Origin: Rhizoclosmatium globosum
Taxonomy: Eukaryota > Chytridiomycota > Chytridiomycetes > Chytridiales > Chytriomycetaceae
NCBI GenBank assembly: GCA_002104985.1
Contig: MCGO01000019.1
Coordinates: forward strand, 248,001-312,000
Direction: 5' to 3'
DNA length: 64,000 nucleotides
In this document: positions 34,405 through 45,600 of the stretch, in pieces
Layout of the letters: each line of letters opens with the position of its first letter
How positions within the stretch are numbered: the first letter of the stretch is position 1
Notes under the pieces: model-generated
What the model was told of the DNA's origin: nothing
What the model saw: only the letters and a program-made list of their open reading frames with translations
Databases searched by the model: none
Position numbers and translations under genes: made by a program

Positions 34405-36749
34405 ATGGCCGACGAACCCCAAAGAGACCACAGAGACCTGAAGGTCAAATCATCGTACGCATCAGGAGCAGTCCTTGTTGGGCCTGATGGCAAACTTGCT
34501 GCGTCGATTGCTGATGCCATCTCTGCCACTGGAACTCTCCTCTCTCCACCAAACAGCAGAGATGTCCAAATCGAGAAGTTCTCCATCCAAGCGTGAGTTT
34601 CTGCCAGAAAGTGGCAGCTGTTTTTAAATCTTAGTATGTAGTTACGGAAAGATGCTTGTCAAGGACTCTGACTTTTCGCTCATCAACGGCCGTCGTTATG
34701 GTCTGATTGCCCCGAATGGTTCTGGAAAGAGTACTATGCTCCACGCTATTGCTTGTGGATTGATTCCAACACCTGCCGCCTTGGATTACTACTTGCTGGA
34801 TCGTGAATTTGGTCCAACAGAGATGACTTCCCTTGAAGCTGTTCTCAACATCAATGAAACTGAGCGAGACGCCTTGACGGATGAGATGGAAGACCTCCTT
34901 GATGACCCAACTGGAAATATGGAAAGGTGTGTGGTTGAGATTTGAAGTACTCAAAACTCAAGTATTGCACTCAGACTTGATGCTATCCAAACTCGTCTAG
35001 CGGAGCTTGAAGTTTCTGGTGAAGAGCGAAATGCTCTCGAAATTCTCAAGGGTCTTGGATTCAGTGATGAGCTCATCGCCACCAAGACCAAGGATCTTTC
35101 CGGAGGATGGAGAATGCGTATTTCTCTCGCCCGTGTTCTCTTTGTGAAGCCTACTTTGATGATGCTCGATGAGTAAGTTCTGGGATATCAATTTAAGTGT
35201 TGAAGTTGTTGACCACATTTGCAGGCCCACCAACCACTTGGATTTGGAAGCTGTCGTTTGGTTGGAGGAGTATTTGGTTCACAACTTGGCTGGTCACACT
35301 CTTTTGATCACTTGTCACTCGCAAGACACGCTGAACGAAGTCTGTACCGATATTATTCACTTGTACCACCAAAAGCTGGATTACTACAAGGTTTGCGCTT
35401 TTGGTTTGATTGACAGGACTTAACCTCTCAACTCAGGGTGACTACAATACTTTCACAAAAGTTCGTGCCGAAAAGACTGCTCTTTTGACCAAACAGGCCA
35501 TGAAAGATGAGAAGAAGATGCAGGCGATTGAGAACAACTTGACAAAGACTGGAACAAAATCTCAAACTCAAGCTAAGCAAAAGCTCAAGAATATGGAGAA
35601 AGAGAAGGAAAAGAAGAAGGAATCCAACAAGGATCTCCAGGAGGAGTTGATTATCGACAAGGAATTCTCAATTCGTTTTGGAGAGTGTGGAGGAGGCTTG
35701 CCACCACCAGTTTTGAAGTTTAACGATGTGTCGTTTGGTTACAACCCAGATAAGCTCTTGTTCAAGGGACTGAACTTCGGTATCGATTTGGATGCTCGTA
35801 TTGCTTTGGTTGGGTGAGTTCCATTGTGAAGGGTTAATTCCAACTAACTTTGCTTAGTCCAAATGGTGCTGGAAAATCAACACTTTTGAAACTCATGCTC
35901 GGAAAGCTTGAGGCGACTTCAGGTTCTGTTGAGCGTCACCACCATCTCCGTATTGGTCAATTCAACCAACATATGGGTGACCAGCTTGATATGGAGCGCA
36001 GTGCAGTAGAATGGCTTTGTATGCACTTCAAAGACATCAAACCACAAGACATGCGTCGCGAAGTTGGAAAGTTTGGTTTGACCGGAAAGTCACAAGTTGT
36101 TCCAATGAAGCAACTCTCTGATGGTCAAAGACGTCGTGTTCTCTTCTGTTACCTCGGTCTTCACACTCCTCACATGTTCTTGATGGACGAACCCACCAAC
36201 GCACTTGATTTGGAAACTATTGATGCTTTGGCTGAGGCCATTAACGAGTATGACGGAGGTGTTATTTTCGTCACACACGACTTCAGATTGATTGACCAAG
36301 TCGCTAAGGAGATTTGGATCTGTAAGGATGGAACCATTGAAGAATTCGATGGAGACATTCATGACTACAAGGCTGCTCTTAAGGCTCAGTACGCCAAGGA
36401 GCGAGCGGAAGCTGCCGCCGCTGCCGGATTAGTCGCTGGTGTTGCCGGTGTGGCTTTGGATGGGAAGGGAGCTGCTAATTCTACCGCTCCAGTCAAGGGA
36501 GAGAAAGCAGACAAGAGCGCGAAGTCTGGAAAGAAAGATAAGAGTGTAAAAGCTCCTAAAGAGGAACAGGATGAAGATGAAGAAGTTGAGGAAGAGGAGG
36601 CTCCTGTGTCGAAGAAGGACAAGAAAAAGGGCAAGGGAGATGACGATGACGATATTCCAGTATCCAAGAAGGACAAAAAGAAGGGAAAAGGTGATGATGA
36701 TGAAGAGGAGGCTCCCTCAAAAAAGGACAAGAAGAAGGGAAAGAAATAA
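34405..36749 (+). CDS. ARB1: ABCF ATPase, ARB1/ABCF2-like ribosome biogenesis factor
   Basis: Soluble twin-cassette ABC protein. ARB1 relatives act in 40S/60S ribosome assembly and export. Six exons (34405-34592, 34642-34926, 34975-35172, 35225-35390, 35437-35813, 35858-36749) total 2106 nt, 701 aa. Cassette 1: Walker A IAPNGSGKST, signature LSGGWRMR, Walker B LMMLDEPTNHLDLEA. Cassette 2: Walker A GPNGAGKST, signature LSDGQRRR, Walker B FLMDEPTNALDLET and VTHDFRLI. A basic coiled linker (KQKLKNMEKEKEKKKES) joins them. There are no membrane helices, as expected for ABCF. Unlike yeast ARB1 the N-terminus is not lysine-rich; instead the C-terminus has a repeated KKDKKKGK / DDDD tail from about 36480. 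GCN20/ABCF1 is the alternative; the LDREF/FGPTEMTSLEAV region suggested ARB1. Confidence 0.8.
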
Positions 36750-36926
36750 GTCCATGCGATGGGAAATAAACCATATATGTTTTTTAACTGCTTATTCTTT
36801 CCCTCAAGTAATAACAATGAATGAAGTACAAGAATAATTAAGGTTTATTTGTTGCGCATCAAAATACAAAGGAGAGAAAATGAAATACTATGATCAAGTA
36901 CAAAATGGGATATCAAAAAACCCTGT

Positions 36927-38996
36927 TTAGAGCTCATCGTGGTCTGGACATCTTCACCGTCGCCTCCAGCGGATCCTCCGTAGAGCTTGGAAGTGATTGG
37001 GTTAACAATGGCCTCCAACTCAGACTTTTGTTCGTCAATGTCCTCCTTAGTGGCGGTGGCGATGTTGGCGTCGACCCACTCGTTGGCCTCCTTGATGGCG
37101 TCGAGAATAGCCTTCTTGTCGTCCTCGTCAATCTTTCCACCCAACTTGTCCTCATCAGTAACCTGTTGCTTGATCTGGTAAATGTAGTTCTCCAAACCGT
37201 TCTTGGCTTCGATCTTCTCCTTCAAGAGTTGGTCTTCCTCGGCGAACTGCTCAGCCTCACGAACCATGCGCTCGATTTCCTCCTCAGTCAAACGTCCCTT
37301 GTCGTTGGTGATAGTGATGGACTCAGACTTTCCAGTTCCCTTGTCATGGGCGGCAACACGAAGGAGACCGTCAACAGAGATTTCAAAGGTAACTTCAATC
37401 TGTGGGGTACCACGTGGGGCTGGTGGGATACCGTTGAGGTCGAACTTTCCGAGGAGGTTGTTGTCCTTGGTGAGTGGACGCTCACCCTCGAAGACTTGGA
37501 TAAGAACGGTTGGCTGGTTGTCGGCGGCAGTAGAGAAGATCTGGGACTTCTTGGTTGGGATCTGAGTGTTACGGGCGATAAGCTTGGTCATGACTCCACC
37601 AGTGGTCTCGATACCGAGGGTCAATGGGTTGACGTCAAGAAGGAGAACGTTGTTGAGTTCATCAGAGTTACCAGAGAGGACACCACCTTGGACAGCGGCA
37701 CCGTAAGCGACAGCCTCATCTGGGTTGATACCCTTAGAGGCCTTCTTTCCGTTGAAGTAGTCTTCCAAAAGCTGGACAACCTTTGGAATACGAGTGGAAC
37801 CACCAACCAAAACAATGTCGTGAATTTCGTGCTTGTCCAAACCAGCGTCCTTCATAACCTTCTCGACTGGCTTGAGGGTCTTCTTGAAGAGGTCAATGTT
37901 CAATTCCTCGAATTTGGCACGAGTGAGGGTCTCAGAGAAGTCATCACCATCATAGAAGGCTTCAATTTCAACCTTGACAGACATTTGGGAGGAAAGGGCA
38001 CGCTTGGCCTTCTCGACCTCACGCTTCAATTTACCCATAGACTTGAGGTCCTTGGTACAGTCCTTCTTGAACTTCTTCTTGTAAGACTTGGTGAAGTGTT
38101 CAATCAAACGGTTGTCGAAGTCCTCTCCTCCCAAGTGAGTGTCTCCGTTGGTGGCCAAGACCTCGAAAACTCCGTCATCGATGGTGAGGACGGAAACATC
38201 GAACGTACCACCTCCCAAGTCGTAGACGAGAATGTTCTTCTCGGAACCAGTCTTGTCAAGACCGTAGGCGATAGCGGCGGCAGTTGGCTCGTTGATGATA
38301 CGGGCAACAGTGAGACCGGCAATGGTTCCGGCATCCTTGGTAGCTTGACGCTGGGCGTCGTTGAAGTAGGCTGGGACAGTAACGACAGCGTGGGTAACCT
38401 TTTCACCGAGGTAAGACTCGGCAATCTCCTTCATCTTCTGGAGAACCATGGCAGAGATTTCCTCTGGAGTGAACTTCTTGTCCTCTCCCTTAACCTTAAC
38501 CTGGATGATTGGCTTTCCATCCTTGGCAACAACCTTGAAGGGGAAGTGCTTCATGTCGTTCTGAACATCCTGCTCGTCAAATCGACGACCAACGAGACGC
38601 TTAGCGTCGAAGATGGTGTTGGTTGGGTTCATTGGGGCCTGGTTCTTGGCGGCATCTCCGACAAGACGCTCCTCATCGGTGAAGGCAACGTAGGATGGGG
38701 TAATACGGTGACCCTGGTCGTTGGCGATAATTTCGACACGTCCGTTCTTGTAAACACCAACACAACTGTATTTGAACTGGTTAGTTAAATTGTTGTAGTG
38801 CATGAGTGAAAAGAGAAGGATGTGCAACATAGCACGTGGAGTAGTATTTGGGAAGGAAATCAGATGCATACCTGTAGGTGGTTCCCAAGTCGATACCAAT
38901 AACTGGTCCCTTAATTCCGTTGTCGTCAGAGTCGGCAGCACGGACAATGGCGGCCAACGCAACCACCACGGTCGAGAAAATAGAGGAAAGCTTCAT
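36927..38996 (-). CDS. KAR2: ER Hsp70 chaperone BiP/Kar2 (HDEL out of frame by one base)
   Basis: Luminal Hsp70 that drives import and folding in the endoplasmic reticulum. Exon 1 (38872-38996) gives a cleavable signal peptide ([20 protein letters not shown]) and [13 protein letters not shown]; a 106-bp intron follows (38766-38871); exon 2 (36927-38765) encodes the rest. ATPase landmarks: [36 protein letters not shown]; then the linker region [11 protein letters not shown] and the substrate domain. As sequenced, the frame misses the end, but one added base near 36942-36946 yields the terminal DHDEL and a stop at 36927-36929. The coding sum (1964 nt) is one short of a multiple of three, which agrees. 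The expected length is 654 aa. Confidence 0.95.
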
Positions 38997-39380
38997 GTTG
39001 ACTGCGAGTAGAAGGAGATGTGAGCAACGAGTTTCAACGAGGCTCAATCGAGGTCTGAGAGTATTCACCTTGAAGGTTTTACAGATGCTTTTTCGTTGCA
39101 GTTCGAATTTGTGCGTGGTTGCTCGACAAATGCCCAAAATCCAGTGTCGAAATCTGATTGGCTGGCATGAAAAACATGAGTTGGCATTTGGAGTTCCACC
39201 CAACCATCCAGCCTGGCATTAACGGATTGGCTAGTCGATTCTATTGAGGTATAGACGTGGCAATCTCAAAGTATACATCTCTTTCCTTCATTTCTGATGA
39301 ACAATCCTTTTCAAATCAAAAGTGGAAAGTAGTTTATTTCATCAAGAAACTCTTTGGGTAATATCGACTTTTCATCACGC
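38997..39380. other. Promoter region of BiP and 3' flank of NDUFS3
   Basis: The BiP 5' UTR and promoter should lie at 38997-39250. I see GC-rich and CCA-rich stretches (CCAACCATCCAGCC near 39200) but no perfect unfolded-protein-response element, so none is annotated. Confidence 0.4.
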
Positions 39381-41062
39381 TTAAGCCTTTGGTGCAGCAG
39401 CCGGGTCAGCAGCAGCAGGTTGAGCTGGCAAGATTTTTGGAGTTGGAACTCCAGGTCCATTTTGCTCCCTAAAGTTGAATTCGTTTAGTCAAATGTGTCG
39501 AATAAATATTTCGCGTTATCAGAAGATGAACTCCGTGTATCGGATAGCTCGGTTGATTCTGATTGTAACTTGAATATCCGACTGACAGCATCGCAATAAC
39601 TGAATCTAGTTCCATGCTCGCTTTGCTCAGATATTCTTTCATCCAATAGTTGTTTTTGCTTGCTATATTTTGAGTTCGTTTGTCCCTTGACCACTGTAGC
39701 TTCCTTCCCCTGCCAGACTCTGTTGGATTTTCCGCTCACAGTAGTGCCTGTTCTCGCTCCATTCGTTTCTGCTGCCGCCAACTTCCTTTTCGTCGTCCAT
39801 TGTTCCCGTCCGTTACGTCACTCACGCCGCACGCTCTTTTGATCTCATTCTGACTCTGTCGGTTTCACTGTTCGCTACGCTCGATCTCTCTGCGACTTAG
39901 TCCATCTCTTTCCGACTCCGTCGGCCGTCGACTGTCAGATTCTTTGCTCGCTCTTTTCGACTTCGTCAATATCTCTCCGACTCTGTCGAGGTCCGACTCC
40001 GTCCAAGTCTGACTTTGTCGGATTCACTACTCGCTCCGCTCCCGCTCTCACGTCTGCTCCCGCTCTCACGTCCGCTCCGGCTCTCACGCCAAATCTGATG
40101 ACACTCCAGACTTACCAAGGAGATTGGTACTCAAACATGCGGAAGGATTGAGCAAGTTCAAGAGGCTCAGCGACAACACGCTTCTTTTCCTCATCATATC
40201 TGACTTCGACGTAACCAGTGAGGGGGAAATCTTTACGGAGAGGGTGCCCTTCAAAACCGTAGTCGGTCAAGATACGACGAAGGTCAGGGTGACCACTGAA
40301 AAAGATTCCGTACATGTCCCACGCTTCACGTTCAAACCAGTTGGCACCGGCAAAGAGTGGGGTAACGGAGGGGACAGGGGAGACTTCGTTTGCGTAGGTC
40401 TTGACTCTGATACGAGTGTTGTATCTGATTGAGAGGAGGTGGTATACAACTTCGAAGCGGTTGGCTCTAGTTGGGAAATCGACACCACAGACATCCACGA
40501 CTTGCTTGAACTGAGTGTTGGTGTTATCTCTATAGTAACAATTTAGATATTTCTTCTATGAGTCGGATGTGTTTATCGATTCTAGTGGACGCGATTGATG
40601 TTTGGAAGATGGGAGGTATTTCGAAGCAGGGGATATTGACTGATGAGTGGATGCAGACGCCATCACATGATTCAATAGGAAGGAGATAGAAATCAGACAA
40701 AGTACCTAAGGAAGGTCATGACAGGGATCAAGCCAGATGGGGCCACGTAGATTGTGAGTTCATCCTTGTAGACAGAGAACTGTTGAACAAAGCGGGGCAG
40801 AGACTCGGCAATGTACTTTCCGAACTCGTGGTATCCGCCTGTTTTGATTGATTGTTTATTTGTTTGATTGTTTGATTGTTTGTTGCTTAAGAGGAGACGC
40901 ACCTTTCGCGGAGGCAGTCGATGCAGCTGGTTGAGCAGGCGACGAGAAGCGGCGCACCGAAGCGAGGGCCGCGCGACCGCCAAAGCCAGCGCCAATCGAA
41001 GGTGTCGCTGTCGCTGGTGCCGAAACAAGCGCCCGGAGTGTGGCCCGTGAAAACAAAGTCAT
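39381..41062 (-). CDS. NDUFS3: NADH:ubiquinone oxidoreductase 30-kDa subunit (NDUFS3)
   Basis: Core subunit of respiratory complex I in the mitochondrial peripheral arm. Exons 40903-41062, 40706-40838, 40116-40529 and 39381-39468 total 795 nt (264 aa) in phase. Residues 1-50 are an Arg/Ser/Ala-rich presequence ([17 protein letters not shown], cleavage near RRFSS). The complex I 30-kDa core follows: [88 protein letters not shown]. The last intron (39469-40115) is 647 bp, more than ten times the usual size here. The first intron (40839-40902) holds a TTTGATTG minirepeat. It is divergent from bL31m with only 71 bp between start codons. Confidence 0.92.
39469..40115 (-). repeat. Oversized repeat-containing intron of NDUFS3
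   Basis: A 647-bp intron in a genome where most are near 50 bp. It contains a run of CTCCGACTC(C/T)GTCG-like units (39895-40025) and about three 18-bp units of CGCTCTCACGTC-type sequence (40038-40090). It may be an expanded minisatellite or an inserted non-autonomous element; I find no clear inverted repeats or target duplication. The short minus-strand open frame inside shows no family signature. Confidence 0.55.
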
Positions 41063-41133
41063 TTGGTTTTTGGGTGTTGTTTTGGGTTTGCTCTTTTTGT
41101 TTTACGAAGAAACAGATCAGAGAAAAGAAAGTG
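41063..41133. promoter_or_regulatory. Shared divergent promoter, NDUFS3 / bL31m
   Basis: Only 71 bp separate the two start codons, so both mitochondrial genes must initiate within or close to this segment. No TATA box is seen. Confidence 0.5.
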
Positions 41134-41525
41134 ATGCCTCGAGTCTCTTCACTTGCCTCAGTGCCAAAGTTTGCAAATCCACACTTCTTTCTGCAGAAGG
41201 TGGTTCATTCAGACGGCTCTTCTTTTACTATGCGCGTTACTACTCCAAAGGTACAATCCTTCCTCCTTCGCACTATCGTCTCACTCACCCAACTTCGCAA
41301 AAGGCTCTGCTGAAACTCACAAAAGACACAAGGAATCACATTCTATGGAACCCTTCAACAAATGCTATTGATGATCGCACGGGTGAACTCTCAAAGTTTG
41401 CCTCTCGTTTCGGTGACTTGTCGTCATTCGACGATCTTGCGGCAGAGCCTACTGCTCAACCAAAGAAGAAAGCTGCTCCAGCCCCAGTTGCCCCAGTTGC
41501 TGCTGCTGGAAAGAAGAAGAAATAA
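41134..41525 (+). CDS. Mitochondrial ribosomal protein bL31m
   Basis: Large-subunit protein of the mitochondrial ribosome. Exons 41134-41250 and 41304-41525 (53-bp intron) give 112 aa. An N-terminal region with HSDGSSFTMRVTTPK is followed by LTKDTRNHILWNPSTNAIDDRTGELSKFASRFG, split by nothing and typical of bL31m (HxLWNP and the F..RFG box). The C-terminus is an Ala/Pro-rich linker ending in a lysine run. It is transcribed away from NDUFS3, another mitochondrial gene, from a shared short promoter. Confidence 0.78.
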
Positions 41526-41716
41526 AGCTGCATATACTCTGTAGTCTTTCAAATTCCAATTCATTTCTTTCCACTGTTCTTCTGTGCAACACTTCATTCA
41601 ATTCGATGCATTTCGCTTGAATAACTGTATTCCATGTGTCAAAGTCGAATGGTTTGGAGTTACTGCTCTTTGTTTGCTTTTTTATCAGAACTCTTCCTTG
41701 AAAACTCACACAGAAG

Positions 41717-42415
41717 ATGGTACGTCTGTTGTTTTGACCGGCCCACTGTACCTCCAGTTGCTACTTTCTCAATACGAAAGCTGACATTCGTCTCCACTCT
41801 AAGGGCCGTACACATCCGCTCTCCCTCCGACTGCGAGGTTTGATCAACTGGCCCTCAAACGTCCGCCATCCCGTCCTCGCTTCCTACGTCCGCCACATTT
41901 TCCAAAACCAGCTCGTGGCTGAACCAGGCATCCGCGCCTCGACCACTGGTCTCTGGGTCAACGTAACTGTCTTTGGCGAAGACCACTCCAAACTCTTGCA
42001 ACACCCCAAAATCAGCGGCAGTTCCCCGGAACAGCGGTCAATCAACTTCAGCAGCGTCAGTATCGTTGATGCACTTGGAAGAGGCGAAAGACGTATCTCT
42101 GAGTTGGCTGGAAGCAAAAGCAAGAAGGAGTTCCACAAGGCTTTGTTTAAAGATGTTCCTCAAACGGAACTAGTGAAAGAAAGAACCCAGGAAAAGTATA
42201 ATGGTACCAGTCCTCTCCTTGCGCGTGCCCAAAAAGACGGTGTGTTGGATGCTCTTCAAGTGTACCGTGACGTTCCTATCCATTTGCAAGTCAATATCAT
42301 TCGAAACCCTATCCTCAATGCCGAGATTCTTGCTCAATACGTTGCCAAACAACTATCCCAAAACAAACAACTCCCCCGTATCTACAAATCACTTTTAGGA
42401 AAGTTGACAGCTTGA
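41717..42415 (+). CDS. Nuclear-encoded mitochondrial ribosomal protein uS3m-like
   Basis: Probable small-subunit protein of the mitochondrial ribosome. The first coding exon is the ATG alone (41717-41719); an 84-bp intron (41720-41803) follows, then 41804-42415, in total 204 aa. The start GRTHPLSLRLRGLINWPSNV matches the uS3 opening (G.K.HP...RLG...W.S). The C-terminus HLQVNIIRNPILNAEILAQY with VAKQLSQNKQLPRIYKSLL matches the uS3 KH-domain strand and following helices. The middle is lineage-specific. In most fungi this protein is encoded in mitochondrial DNA, so a nuclear copy is notable. It is the third consecutive mitochondrial gene here. Confidence 0.6.
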
Positions 42416-42620
42416 TATTTCCATCAATCAAATAAAGTAATGGACGTGTTTTTTGATGTATTTATTTCCTTAGAAGTTCTCACCCTCAACACCACGTCTT
42501 ATTTGATGCTTGCAGGTGGCTGCAGCTTTTCAGGATTGACATTATAGTGAAAGACATGACAGAGGTAAGAAACATGGAATAACATGTAGATGTATTAAAG
42601 AAGTCAATAAAAACTTTTCT

Positions 42621-45600
42621 GCTTCCTTGAGTGAGTCCGGCCAAAAGCTAAAACCACTCAGAATGTATTGTTAAAGGCTGCCCCATCACATTCTGCACCA
42701 ATTTGGGTGTCTTTTGTGCTTCCTTGAGTGAGTCCGTTTTTTCACTTGCACACCAAGAACCACACACTGCCAAAAGCTAAAACCACTCAGAATGTATTGT
42801 TAAAGGCTGCCCCATCACATTCTGCACCAATTTGGGTGTCTTTTGTGCTTCCTTGAGTCAGTCCGTTTTTTCAGCAGTCACTTGCACAGAACCAACCACA
42901 CACTGCCAAAAGCTAAAACCACTCAGAATGTATTGTTAAAGGCTGCCCCATCACATTCTGCACCAATTTGGGTGTCTTTTGTGCTTCCTTGAGTCAGTCC
43001 GTTTTTTCAGCAGTCACTTGCACACCAAGAACCACACACTGCCAAAAGCTAAAACCACTCAGAATGTATTGTTAAAGGCTGCCCCATCACATTCTGCACC
43101 AATTTGGGTGTCTTTTGTGCTTCCTTGAGTCAGTCCGTTTTTTCAGCAGTCACTTGCACACCAAGAACCACACACTGCCAAAAGCTAAAACCACTCAGAA
43201 TGTATTGTTAAAGGCTGCCCCATCACATTCTGCACCAATTTGGGTGTCTTTTGTGCTTCCTTGAGTCAGTCCGTTTTTTCAGCAGTCACTTGCACACCAA
43301 GAACCACACACTGCCAAAAGCAAAACCACTCAGAATGTATTGTTAAAGGCTGCCCCATAATTCTGCACCAATTTGGGTGTCTTTTGTGCTTCCTTGAGTC
43401 AGTCCGTTTTTTCAGCAGTCACTTGCACACCAAGAACCACACACTGCCAAAGCAAAACCACTCAGAATGTATTGTTAAAGGCTGCCCCATAATTCTGCAC
43501 CAATTTGGGTGTCTTTTGTGCTTCCTTGAGTCAGTCCGTTTTTTCAGCAGTCACTTGCACACCAAGAACCACACACTGCCAAAAGCTAAAACCACTCAGA
43601 ATGTATTGTTAAAGGCTGCCCCATCACATTCTGCACCAATTTGGGTGTCTTTTGTGCTTCCTTGAGTCAGTCCGTTTTTTCAGCAGTCACTTGCACAGAA
43701 CCAACCACACACTGCCAAAAGCTAAAACCACTCAGAATGTATTGTTAAAGGCTGCCCCATCACATTCTGCACCAATTTGGGTGTCTTTTGTGCTTCCTTG
43801 AGTCAGTCCGTTTTTTCAGCAGTCACTTGCACACCAAGAACCACACACTGCCAAAAGCTAAAACCACTCAGAATGTATTGTTAAAGGCTGCCCCATCAAT
43901 TCTGCACCAATTTGGGTGTCTTTTGTGCTTCCTTGAGTCAGTCCGTTTTTTCAGCAGTCACTTGCACACCAAGAACCACACACTGCCAAAAGCTAAAACC
44001 ACTCAGAATGTATTGTTAAAGGCTGCCCCATCACATTCTGCACCAATTTGGGTGTCTTTTGTGCTTCCTTGAGTCAGTCCGTTTTTTCAGCAGTCACTTG
44101 CACACCAAGAACCACACACTGCCAAAAGCTAAAACCACTCAGAATGTATTGTTAAAGGCTGCCCCATAATTCTGCACCAATTTGGGTGTCTTTTGTGCTT
44201 CCTTGAGTCAGTCCGTTTTTTCAGCAGTCACTTGCACACCAAGAACCACACACTGCCAAAAGCTAAAACCACTCAGAATGTATTGTTAAAGGCTGCCCCA
44301 TCAATTCTGCACCAATTTGGGTGTCTTTTGTGCTTCCTTGAGTCAGTCCGTTTTTTCAGCAGTCACTTGCACACCAAGAACCACACACTGCCAAAAGCTA
44401 AAACCACTCAGAATGTATTGTTAAAGGCTGCCCCATCACATTCTGCACCAATTTGGGTGTCTTTTGTGCTTCCTTGAGTCAGTCCGTTTTTTCAGCAGTC
44501 ACTTGCACACCAAACCACACACTGCCAAAAGCTAAAACCACTCAGAATGTATTGTTAAAGGCTGCCCCATCACATTCTGCACCAATTTGGGTGTCTTTTG
44601 TGCTTCCTTGAGTCAGTCCGTTTTTTCAGCAGTCACTTGCACACCAAGAACCACACACTGCCAAAAGCTAAAACCACTCAGAATGTATTGTTAAAGGCTG
44701 CCCCATCACATTCTGCACCAATTTGGGTGTCTTTTGTGCTTCCTTGAGTCAGTCCGTTTTTTCAGCAGTCACTTGCACACAAGAACCACACACTGCCAAA
44801 AGCTAAAACCACTCAGAATGTATTGTTAAAGGCTGCCCCATCACATTCTGCACCAATTTGGGTGTCTTTTGTGCTTCCTTGAGTCAGTCCGTTTTTTCAG
44901 CAGTCACTTGCACACCAAGAACCACACACTGCCAAAAGCTAAAACCACTCAGAATGTATTGTTAAAGGCTGCCCCATACATTCTGCACCAATTTGGGTGT
45001 CTTTTGTGCTTCCTTGAGTCAGTCCGTTTTTTCAGCAGTCACTTGCACACCAAACCACACACTGCCAAAAGCTAAAACCACTCAGAATGTATTGTTAAAG
45101 GCTGCCCCATAATTCTGCACCAATTTGGGTGTCTTTTGTGCTTCCTTGAGTCAGTCCGTTTTTTCAGCAGTCACTTGCACAGAACCAACCACACACTGCC
45201 AAAAGCTAAAACCACTCAGAATGTATTGTTAAAGGCTGCCCCATCACATTCTGCACCAATTTGGGTGTCTTTTGTGCTTCCTTGAGTCAGTCCGTTTTTT
45301 CAGCAGTCACTTGCACACCAAGAACCACACACTGCCAAAAGCTAAAACCACTCAGAATGTATTGTTAAAGGCTGCCCCATCAACTCTGCACCAATTTGGG
45401 TGTCTTTTGTGCTTCCTTGAGTCAGTCCGTTTTTTCAGCAGTCACTTGCACAGAACCAACCACACACTGCCAAAAGCTAAAACCACTCAGAATGTATTGT
45501 TAAAGGCTGCCCCATGATACTCTGCACCAATTTGGGTGTCTTTTGTGCTTCCTTGAGTCAGTCCGTTTTTTCAGCAGTCACTTGCACAGAACCAACCACA

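Noticed and set aside
36890..38788. A 632-codon + strand open frame opposite BiP
   Set aside because: It is the antisense shadow of the codon-biased BiP gene, with Leu/Val/Asp-rich composition and no family motifs.
39485..39781. A 98-codon minus-strand gene
   Set aside because: It lies wholly inside the NDUFS3 intron, begins over repeat sequence and shows no conserved features.
42416..42620. A possible further mitochondrial gene downstream of uS3m
   Set aside because: Only AT-rich 3' flank; no reading frame of note.
43240..45517. Repeated small open frames containing MCFLESVRFFSSHLHTKN
   Set aside because: They repeat with the satellite period and vary with its indels; no start context or domain.
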